In this document: in pieces, positions 56,172 to 64,000 of the stretch | Layout: each line of letters starts with the position of its first letter | Numbering within the stretch: position 1 is the first letter of the stretch | Assembly (NCBI RefSeq): GCF_002865645.1 | Contig: NW_020194555.1 | Location: 1,638,288 to 1,702,287, forward strand | Direction of reading: 5' to 3' | Source of the DNA: Hyaloscypha bicolor E | Taxonomy: Eukaryota; Ascomycota; Leotiomycetes; Helotiales; Hyaloscyphaceae | DNA length: 64,000 nucleotides | Position numbers and translations under genes: made by a program | The notes under the pieces: model-generated | The model's database searches: none | Seen by the model: only the letters and a program-made list of their open reading frames with translations | Told to the model about the DNA's origin: nothing

Positions 56172-58287
56172 TCACAGTCTCAGATCCGAAAATCTCTCCT
56201 TGCCCCTTTTCACGAACCTCACAGGCACTGGATCGCCCTCCATCTTCAACGTAAAGGTCATCTGACTCCCCCTGATCAACGCCCACGCCCTCTTCTGCGC
56301 CTCCCCATAAACATCCCTCTTTTGTTGCAGCGTCATTTCCTCCACCTGCTCATCACTCGCCCACGCGCTCACATCCAACTCGACACTATACTGCTTGAAT
56401 ACCAACGACAACACAGCCGTGACTTCAACCTCGGCAAATCGTCGGCCAGGACAAGCTCGCGGTCCCTCAGAAAACGGCATGTATGCTCCCTTGACCGGAC
56501 GAAACAAGGAGCCGTGCACTTCAAATGAAGCGACCTCCATACCATCTACCTGCTGTTCCGTCGTTTCTCCCTCGCCACTTTTCGGGTCTTTCTGCAGCCA
56601 GCGCTCTGGTACAAAATCATCGAGGTCGTCGTCACAATCAGTGATTTTGGAAGGACCGTATGGATAATACCTCCTGCTTCGATGAAGAGTGGAATTCTCC
56701 AAATGAACGAAGGTACCATTCCCAGGGATGGAGATTGTCCTCCCATCAACCTTGACCTGTTTTGGGCCACCACGGTTGATCTTGGGGATATGGGGGACGG
56801 GCGGTATAAGACGAATGGTCTCATGAAGCACGCCGCCAACCATGCTGTTGAACAGGTTGCGCATGTCAACTTGATACGACCAAGACGAAGCCGGCCGATC
56901 TCCAATTTTTTCGTCGATATCTGACTGAAGATGCCTTTGGGAAGCGAGGTTTATGGCCAGGAAGAGAAACGAAAAATGGAGGACGTTGGCTGTCGTTTCG
57001 TGGCCTGCAAACATAATGACGAATGTATTGCCCGTGATCTCTTCCTCGCTGAGACCCTCATCCTGGGAGACACCCTTTCCCTCCGCCTTGGATCGCTCTG
57101 CATCATCTGATGCCTTGACGAGGGGGGCTATTAATGTGAGGAACTCGAATTTTTTCTGGAAATAGGGGAACTAACCTATGAGATCCGTTGCGTCCTGCTC
57201 GAAACCCAATCTTCTGTAGTTTCTTTTCTGCTCGATGAGCTCCTTGAGATAAAACAGACAGTCATCACGCGCCGCAATCAGCTTCTGATGGATCTTGAAG
57301 GGAGATTTCTCTACAGACATGTTAATGGTGTCTGATTCTGGATGGTGCATCGCTTACGGAGAACCCATTCTGGGAAAACACTGAACCAAGCAATTTGAAG
57401 TCCTGTAGTGTAAACCAGTGCTTCCTTGAACGTGAGCTTGTGGCCCTCAGCTGGTCGTTTCGTATTGAGTCCGGCCATTTTCTTGTCTCCCAAAATCGAT
57501 TCATCTTCATGGGGCCAGATCTGTGGAATACCGAAGCCAGCACCACAAATAATATGCAGGGCAAGCGTAGCTGTATCTGATGCCGTATTTTCGACTTTCA
57601 GTTCCTCGATGCTGCTTCCTCCTTTACTTGCCCAGTACTCCAACATACTTTGCCCCTGCTTCAAGCCGAGTTCCCAAACGCGAGCATTGTTCCGTTCAGT
57701 AAATCCAGGCGAGATGATCTTGCGCTGCCGCCGCCAATCAGGACCATCACTCGTAAGAGCATTTCGACCAAAGACATTGACAATGGTATATATTTCAACG
57801 GGCTTCTCAAACTCAGCACGGCGGTTTGCTACTTGAGTGTTTATCTCGGCGTTCATCGACTCAAAATGAAAGCTGGATGGGGACACCGTAGCGTAAAAGT
57901 CGCCAAGGCTACCAAGATGGGTGCGAAGGAAAGTCCAATGATTGAAAGCGTTCATGAATCTGTCATAGGTCAAAATGGTGCTCTTTGATGTGCCATATGT
58001 TAGTACACATACTTCGGCCAAATCCATTTATGTGTGAACGGGAAAAGCTTGAGAAATGGAAGCAAAATAAGTTCGACCAGCGCTGAGCGGGCCACCCCGA
58101 CTTCATTGAAGGCTTGAAACCCATCAGCATAATGTCGCACTTGGCCTCGTGACTAGAGCTTACGGAGTACAACATATGGCAGTCCCCAACATTTGACAAG
58201 AGCTATATTCCGACGCAGAGAAATGATGTTGTTGACCACTGTGTACAAAAGATAGCTTATAATTGCGAGGAAGATGTAGAAGAGCAT
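56172..58287 (-). CDS. Cytochrome P450 monooxygenase
   Basis: Five exons (58287-58164, 58112-58013, 57959-57358, 57310-57176, 57127-56172) give 638 aa, long for a P450. The start MLFYIFLAIISYLLYTVV is a membrane anchor. Splices restore GLPYVVLPFNEVGVARSA, THKWIWPKFMNAFNHW and DLIAPLVKASDDAE. The C-helix is WRRQRKIISPGF, the I-helix FAGHETTANVL (about 358), ExxR is ETIRLIPPVP, PERW is present, and the heme loop PFSEGPRACPGRRFAEVE sits about 100 residues from the end. The extra length lies partly in an acidic loop (KAEGKGVSQDEGLSEEE) and in the long C-terminal segment. ER-bound; substrate unknown. An upstream in-frame ATG at 58371 would add 28 residues before the anchor and is less likely. Confidence 0.93.
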
Positions 58288-58559
58288 CTTGAGCTGCAAA
58301 GTGAATGTGAGATTGGATTGGCATTTGAGGGATGAGTAAAGGATCTTTGACTGATTATTGTAGTGCTCCAACTGTCCCGACCAACATGGAGATCCCGCCC
58401 CTTGTCATGTCAGAAGTATCTAAGCCTGCAGTTACGATACCCAATCACTTCTCGCCTTGAGCAAAGCACATGCAAGGGGCCCACTTTTATATTGAACTGT
58501 GTCGAGAACAGAAGCAGGACTAATAAAAAGGTCTATCGCACTTACTGAACGGAGTAGGA
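58288..58559. other. P450 promoter region
   Basis: 5' region of the P450; no gene. Confidence 0.5.
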
Positions 58560-59200
58560 CGGCCGCCCTATAATAGCGTATAATGATAAGAAATATAACT
58601 ATGAGTAGCTTTATCTTAACTGCTTATATTTTACTATTAAACTAAAAAGAGATAAGCAGTTTTATTTTACTTTATTTAGCGAGCGCAGGCGAACAAGCTA
58701 CTGTTTCAGCTGGTTTGGTCGCTGCCTTCCGCAGCCGACTTGCCAAAATTTCGTGCTTCTCTAACGAGGGTATCCCTCGTCCGGTAGAGACTGTGCAGGC
58801 GTACTTTTGCTTATAAACTTATTAGTCATCTATATCTTTTCGCCCTGAGCTAGGTCCCAAGGGGTACCACACCTTTTTAAGGCATATCCCCTGTAAGCAC
58901 AGGGGAAGGTTCGCTAAGGTACCCTATATAAAATGTGGTTACGTGACGAAGTTACGGGCACTACCATTTTCCCCTGTGATGTGTACAGGGTTATACGTGA
59001 CCAAATTTCATGTGACGGACCTCGGGTGTCAATTAGGAAAATCGATAACACTCTCACACGTTATTATTATACTACTATTTATAATAATGCTGCTCTCCTG
59101 CTTTATTCCTCCTAGATTCTCACGCAGGTTTATAATAAGACCTGAGACCACTTGCCCAGTACGGGTTTTCCCGCTACAATAAATAAACCACGCATCGAAG
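58560..59200. mobile_element. AT-rich relic, possibly a degraded transposon or solo LTR
   Basis: Base composition changes abruptly to A/T-rich with TATA/TTATAA-like words (58570-58680), unlike the flanks, and stops abound. Within it, 58934-59178 begins TGTGG and ends CTACA, a TG...CA pair as in LTRs, with a TATATAA just before. The flanking bases (ATAAAA left, ATAAAT right) are similar but not an exact target duplication. No integrase, reverse transcriptase or transposase is readable. Confidence 0.3.
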
Positions 59201-59790
59201 ACACCGAACCTATCAAATGAAATCCACGTGTCTCAAACCTCTCTAAAGGAGCTAGCCTAGACGAGAGGGGTAAAAGGCCCCCCCTATATATAGTCTCCAT
59301 AATCACCTTCATAGCTTTACAATAACGTCTACTTTGACCAACTGACAAGACCCCTTGACCCGAACTCCAAACTTTGGTTAATATCCCAATCTAGCTTAGT
59401 GTATAGTAAGTCTTTAGTGTACCATTCCTCCAAATTCAAGGTTCCCGTGTTCTGAGGATGATGTACTAGCATTTTGAGAGGAAATTCCCGGACTAGTGTA
59501 AATGGACGGTCACTCACGAGAACCTCTAGTCAACCAGATTTTTGGGATACTCTAATGACGATTTGATCAAAATCTCCAACCATGAGGTTTTAAAAAGAAA
59601 ATTGCCCAAGCACGAGACAAATTAACAATCAAGTGCATCGTTTGACAATGAGCCACGTGAATCGCAATGTATCCTCATAAGACTGGGTAGCAGCCTTCAA
59701 CTCCTAAATCATTTATTAGCCCATTCGTTGTGTGCTGTTTTAATGGAATGGGGCGTTGCTTGGTCAAGCCTAGGTCTCGCTTGGATCCGC
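59201..59790. other. No recognisable gene
   Basis: Short minus-strand frames only. It may continue the degraded element. Confidence 0.4.
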
Positions 59791-59797
59791 TATATAA
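59791..59797 (+). promoter_or_regulatory. TATA box of the F-box gene
   Basis: TATATAA 124 bp before the chosen ATG, a reasonable spacing for a fungal promoter plus leader. Confidence 0.5.
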
Positions 59798-59920
59798 GTG
59801 GCAAAGCACGGCCTAGACCATTTTCTTCTTACTGACTTCTTACCTGCGATTGCGAGAAATCTTCATTGTCACTATAAAGAGTTGTGTGATATCGCAGCGT
59901 TCACTTTTAATTTGGTTGCA

Positions 59921-60997
59921 ATGGACTTCTTCACGAACGTATTTTCCTGGTTAGGATTACTAGCCCCTCCTCCCCGTCCCAACGCACTTGAGTTCTCCAC
60001 TCTAAGCAAACTTCCAACGGAAATCATTCTCCAAATTTCTCGTCTTTTGCCTCCAGAGTCGGCGGCAAGTTTCTCCATCTGTTGCAGGCCGATATATTTC
60101 GCGCTCGAGACCCAGTATCTAGAGGATCTGAGGCCGATGGAAGGGTCTCCTGGGTTACATCGCGAGCGCCTCCTGAAATTATTAGAAGCAGATCTTCCTG
60201 ACCATATCATTTGTGGTTTTTGCAAAAAGCTCCATGCAATAAACAAAGCTCGCCGGTATCTGCACTCAAACAGCGATTACTTTAATCACTTGAAGTGCTG
60301 GAAGGTGGACTACGAGTCATTTACCAGCTTCTTTATTCACAGAGAGTTCTCATCGTCGATCTTCGAAATGACGATGAAGCGGTATCGACAAGGGTCGGAA
60401 TACTCCGACCTTCTCGACCTCCTGTCGTTGAAAGCTATAACTCACTGCCGTATCGGCTACGTGGAGCAACAGACAGCTGCCGCAAAGCTCATCGATGGGA
60501 GCCTCATTATTCGGGAGCAGAAAATATTCATGATACCAGCAACACAACCAATTCCATTTCCATGGGATGCAAACTTCGTAATCTGCCGCCATATCAGTTT
60601 CCTCACCATCAAGCACTTGAATCGTTATCTGAGAGACATTCGAGTTCCGGATTGGAAAATACAGAAGGGCTACTTGAATGGAGAACGAGTGATGCGATGC
60701 AGATATTGTCGATCGGAATATCAGATCGATTTCAAGCAGTTTGGTAGACATGGAAACGCAATGTACGTTACCAAATGGCTTGATCTAGGCCAAAGTCCGT
60801 TGGAGTACAACTATCGGAGCCACCTGCGTAACGCTGATGCTTTGTCTGGGCGGCGGATCGAGTTTGATTCTGGGTCCATTTGTGCTGCGTTTGAAGGGAG
60901 AGGGCAGTTTGACTTCGACAGTGATGCTGTCATAAATTCGAAAGATAGAAAAGCGCTGTTCAAGAAGAGCCCGTTTAGCTGGCCCGACCATTTGTAG
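59921..60997 (+). CDS. F-box protein with Cys-pair motifs
   Basis: A single exon of 358 aa. ATG 59921 (MDFFTNVFSWLGLL) is preferred over upstream GTG codons because the TATA box lies in that extension. The F-box (about 27-65) reads FSTLSKLPTEIILQISRLL then PPESAASFSICCRPIYFAL. Downstream CGFCKKLHAINKARRYL and CRYCRSEYQIDF are Cys pairs that may bind zinc. F-box proteins bring substrates to SCF ubiquitin ligases through Skp1. This kind forms large, lineage-expanded families in filamentous fungi. The target is unknown. Confidence 0.8.
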   Translation: MDFFTNVFSWLGLLAPPPRPNALEFSTLSKLPTEIILQISRLLPPESAASFSICCRPIYFALETQYLEDLRPMEGSPGLHRERLLKLLEADLPDHIICGFCKKLHAINKARRYLHSNSDYFNHLKCWKVDYESFTSFFIHREFSSSIFEMTMKRYRQGSEYSDLLDLLSLKAITHCRIGYVEQQTAAAKLIDGSLIIREQKIFMIPATQPIPFPWDANFVICRHISFLTIKHLNRYLRDIRVPDWKIQKGYLNGERVMRCRYCRSEYQIDFKQFGRHGNAMYVTKWLDLGQSPLEYNYRSHLRNADALSGRRIEFDSGSICAAFEGRGQFDFDSDAVINSKDRKALFKKSPFSWPDHL

Positions 60998-61125
60998 CTC
61001 CTTCGTAGCTTCCAAATTGAGAACTCACCAGCACCTTCCTCACTGTGACTTACTTGTTAGTTCAGACTAAAGTTATAGTCTCGTCTGCTCTTTTGCTTTC
61101 TTCTCTTCTTTCTGTCGCCGTAATC

Positions 61126-61398
61126 ATGCCTTCTTTGACCGATTGCGCTGGCTTCGGCATTGGACTATTCGTAGTCCTGCATCTGATCGCCTTCATAAGG
61201 CCTCATGGGTGGGTGAGTAGACGTCTTCATCCCTCCTTCACAGCTCGTCTCGATATTGCGGATAGGAATCTCCTCCTTCGACAGACATTGGTGTTGGAGG
61301 AACTTGTCGAGCTTGAGAGGGTTCGGCAACGGCAGCCGGATCCCCTTGGGGATCTTGAGCTGGTTACAACCGTTCGCCACAGCCCTCGTCGAACCTGA
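61126..61398 (+). CDS. Small single-pass membrane protein, hypothetical
   Basis: 90 aa from an ATG preceded by a strongly CT-rich leader. Residues about 10-28 (GFGIGLFVVLHLIAFI) form a membrane segment, followed by a Leu/Glu/Arg helix (LVLEELVELERVRQRQP). Not recognised. Confidence 0.4.
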   Translation: MPSLTDCAGFGIGLFVVLHLIAFIRPHGWVSRRLHPSFTARLDIADRNLLLRQTLVLEELVELERVRQRQPDPLGDLELVTTVRHSPRRT

Positions 61399-61440
61399 GC
61401 TAATTCTTCTATAGATGGGCTTCGGGGACCAGCCCTGTGA

Positions 61441-62013
61441 ATGGTCCCTGGCCCTGATGACAGACTCTTCTGTTTAGAGAAGACTCTCGAGGGGTCGGCC
61501 AGCAAAGTCGAACTCCCACCTGTCCGTGGTGCTGGCTACGAACCTTCAGCTTCGTCTGGAGAGCCAACGGGAGTCGCATTCATCCAAGTAAGTACTGCAA
61601 CCTCATTTTGGTTTGATGCCAGACTGCTTCTTTGGGTCAGCATACAGGCACACAGCTTTCATAGACATGGACATGGACATCAACTCCCATCCCAGATCAA
61701 CTCTCCTCGAAAACATCCGACACCTCGTCTCCAAAACGCCAACGAACCTGCCTTCGCTCTCGTAGCCCATCAAATACCAAAGCGATATCAAACACAGATA
61801 ACACCTTCTTCAACCTCGTCACCTCACCATCAATCTTCCTCCTCTTGCATACCACCAACACCTCGACCGATCATAACCTATAGATGTAGACGGCCGGGTA
61901 ACATTACGAAAAGGGATACATATGTGAAATGGACTGTTCCCGTCTGGCGATATCCAAAAGCGGTCGAATATGATGGTAGGGCAGGTTATCCACCTCGCTG
62001 GCGCTGTAGATAG
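61441..62013 (+). CDS. Hypothetical two-exon protein
   Basis: Exons 61441-61587 and 61648-62013 give 170 aa. The GTAAGT...ACAG intron is phase 0. The product is Pro/Ser/His-rich in the middle, with a short ordered C-terminus (DTYVKWTVPVWRYPKAVEYD). Its frame is preceded immediately by a TGA, so it does not extend from the small membrane protein upstream. Not recognised. Confidence 0.35.
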   Translation: MVPGPDDRLFCLEKTLEGSASKVELPPVRGAGYEPSASSGEPTGVAFIQVSTATSFWFDARLLLWVSIQAHSFHRHGHGHQLPSQINSPRKHPTPRLQNANEPAFALVAHQIPKRYQTQITPSSTSSPHHQSSSSCIPPTPRPIITYRCRRPGNITKRDTYVKWTVPVWRYPKAVEYDGRAGYPPRWRCR

Positions 62014-62278
62014 CATGATCCGTGCAAAACTTGGCAAGGTATACAGTCGATACGCTTTTCCCACGTCGATAATCCACAGCAATATAATCGTCTCAATTCC
62101 CCACCGCCTTTGTTTTGTGGAATTCTTCTCTTTCTACCAGCGGTGCGATCTGAATGATAATTTTCCTGTTCGTGGGTCTTGTGTTCGTGGACAAGTCTCG
62201 GCCTACCATTGTCCCCCTTTTGGTATTCCTCTTCTCTTCTGCTTCTGTCGCTTTCGTACCTGTCGATCATGGGGTTGT

Positions 62279-62560
62279 CTAAGGTAGTGCTACAGCAATC
62301 GTGGCTCTCGTGACAATTTGCATGGTAATATATTCCCCTTCTGTCATTTCTGACACTATGGGTGACTTGTCCTCGGATTCTCCTCCCGAGCTTTGCTCCG
62401 GGTTACCATATTTATTGATTCTCGTTGTTATTTCGTCGTCGCTATCTTTTGTCGTGATTGGCCGTAGTTTGATTTTCTTAATGCGGTGTCCACATTCTCC
62501 AATCATCACATCTTCTTCGTCCGAGCCGCTTTCCCTTTCTAGTTCTTTTGTCTGAGGCAT
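62279..62560 (-). CDS. Small acidic hypothetical protein
   Basis: 93 aa from ATG 62560. An acidic start (ERESGSDEEDVMIGECGH) alternates with a basic patch (RIKKIKLRP). It could be a short nuclear protein or an exon of a larger gene. No family recognised; the surroundings are degraded. Confidence 0.3.
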   Translation of the reverse strand: MPQTKELERESGSDEEDVMIGECGHRIKKIKLRPITTKDSDDEITTRINKYGNPEQSSGGESEDKSPIVSEMTEGEYITMQIVTRATIAVALP

Positions 62561-62699
62561 TGTCCTCTGCTGATAGTGTTTCCGTTTTGTCTGTTCCTTG
62601 CAACGTAGCACAGAGTTGCATAGGTCCGTTGTAGCCTCCTCTCCCTTGGGCGGCCCTGGGGAATTGGGTTGTTAACCTCTGAAATATTGCAATAACTGC

Positions 62700-63960
62700 G
62701 TAGTGGTAAAGCGGTCATTTTCTGATGCGACTTCGAAGAGTCGGCCAATCACAATAGCCAATTGAAACTGCAGAATCATTGTGCCACTATGCTGTTCGCG
62801 TGTCTCCGGTCGGCAGCGAAGAATGCGGCCTTACTTTCTTGATTCTATCGGAAAGGAGGTAGTCTTTAACAGAGAGGTGAGCAAGCCGAATGGCCCATGT
62901 ATCCTCGGGATGACTGAAGTCGTATTCGGAGTTTGTTGGCGTTCTTTTGTACTTCGTCAAGACTGAATGTTGTACTTTGGTGACTAGAGTGGAACACAAG
63001 AGCAGGACGTCGAGTGAATCGAGGAGCTTTCTTTCTGGGTCGTCATGAGGATAATCTCCAACACCGACTGCGAGAACTTCAGCGGCTTCTTGGACGCTAA
63101 CTGGTCAGGCAGCAAATAAGAGCTACTGGAGGATTCGAAGTGCATTTTGGCGATGACTTTGATCGATTCGGAGCAAGATCTGGTCGTACGTTTCATCCGA
63201 TGTCCTTGGTAAGGTTTCGAGCTGTTTTTTTATTAAAAAAAACCATTGACTGTAAGGCACCGTTTCAATGTGTCAAGCTGGCAAACAGCTTGACGAAACC
63301 TGGGGAAAGAATTCAGATCGAGTATCAACAAGGGTTGACGCTACTCACATGTCACCTGCTCCTTGCCTCAAAGTATTTTGTATCAAATGCCGGATATTTG
63401 ATGGCCATTTTGCCAGACTGCGGTCCGTTTCACGCGTATGCGAAATATATAGGAATATGTCTCTATCAATGAGTGACTCGTCGATTGAGATGATCGCTGT
63501 CGTTAATGCGGCCAGCGTTTCTACAATTTCGGGAAGAAGACGACTCGTCACCATGATATGCAAATGGCCCACATGCCATTATTGCATAGCAATGAGGATT
63601 TCGAGCATTTCATTCAGATCAATGCATTCACCCAAAGCATCGACAGCCTAATAGACAGTGCTAATTTCAAGAAGCATTTCGGAAATGACAGCGAGTAGAT
63701 CAGCCATTCGTGACTAAAAAGCGCCACTTTCGTATTGTACAAACGTCTTCTCAGAGAATAAGGTGCGCTTACCATTTAAGCACTGAGTTGTGCAATGAGA
63801 GACCGAATCAAAGATTCCGATTTGCTGTTTTCACTGTCATTGAAATCGAAGTAGACATAGGAAAGTGCAGCACCTGGCAACTGTTGGGACCTCACTGACA
63901 AGTTGTCGATGATTTTAGAACTAACACATGAACGGCCGTGTTGCAGAAGCAGGGATCAAA
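62700..63960 (-). pseudogene. NACHT-domain NLR pseudogene
   Basis: Reading the minus strand from the right: KIIDNLSVRSQQLPGAALSY then FDFNDSENSKSESLIRSLIA, then a Walker-B-like VDALGECIDLNEMLEILIA, LHIMVTSRLLPEIVETL, SIDESLIDRDIFLYIS, LAKWPSNIRHLIQNTL, EAAEVLAVGVGDYPHDD and WAIRLAHLSVKDYLLSDRI. In that order these are hallmarks of fungal NACHT NLRs, which act in non-self recognition and cell death. The frame is broken by TAA (63581-63579), TAG (63125-63123, where family members have Trp) and TGA (63107-63105, where they have Arg), and the P-loop region is degraded. It probably continues beyond the window. Confidence 0.85.
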
Positions 63961-64000
63961 ATTCACTACAGTATGGTCTTTCTACATCCGGCTTTCGGAA

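Noticed and set aside
1..64000. tRNA, rRNA and CRISPR arrays
   Set aside because: No B-box-like GGTTCRANNCC with a matching acceptor stem, no rRNA-like sequence and no regularly spaced repeats were found by eye.

Overview
The window looks like nuclear DNA of a filamentous ascomycete (Pezizomycotina). The evidence is short introns (mostly 47-117 nt) with GTAAGT-like donors, CTAAC/CTGAC-like branch sites and CAG/TAG acceptors, CT-rich leaders, and fungal gene families: Zn2Cys6 regulator, cytochromes P450, a NACHT NLR relic, Sec1, URB1, IML1, SUV3. The class cannot be fixed from sequence alone; a leotiomycete-like fungus is a guess. I rebuilt gene models by hand from open frames, splice signals and phase. 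I could not run any searches.

Layout. 1-1373: 3' part of a secreted Ala/Ser/Pro-rich protein. 1.8-3.1 kb: formate/nitrite transporter. 3.1-6.0 kb: gene-poor, with two weak small-protein candidates. 6.1-15.0 kb: accessory block with an MFS transporter, a RING-type protein, a Zn2Cys6 transcription factor and a P450. It resembles a small regulated metabolic or detoxification cluster, but no backbone synthase is present. 15.4-15.9 kb: a decayed gene.

16.4-46.2 kb: mostly conserved housekeeping genes. They are a 4E-T/EAP1-like translation regulator, URB1 (60S biogenesis), IML1 (DEPDC5; GATOR1/SEACIT), a 4-kb gene-free stretch with tandem repeats, an FNIP/LST4 homologue, a PIF1-family helicase with an RNase H1-type hybrid-binding N-terminus, SEC1, a G-patch protein and a membrane SDR. 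IML1 and FNIP/LST4 act on the two Rag GTPases that control TORC1, and here they are consecutive genes.

46.8-64 kb: a mixed region. It holds a P450 pseudogene, unassigned coding-like segments, a nucleotidyltransferase-like protein, VAMP7 and SUV3 (divergent pair), a second intact P450, an AT-rich relic that may be transposon-derived, an F-box protein, small hypothetical genes, and a NACHT NLR pseudogene running to the window end.

The most notable observations are two apparent microexons (4 and 10 nt) that rebuild a perfect Zn2Cys6 motif, the IML1-FNIP/LST4 adjacency, the hybrid-binding/PIF1 fusion, three TCACGTGA palindromes around the accessory block, and several genes caught in decay.
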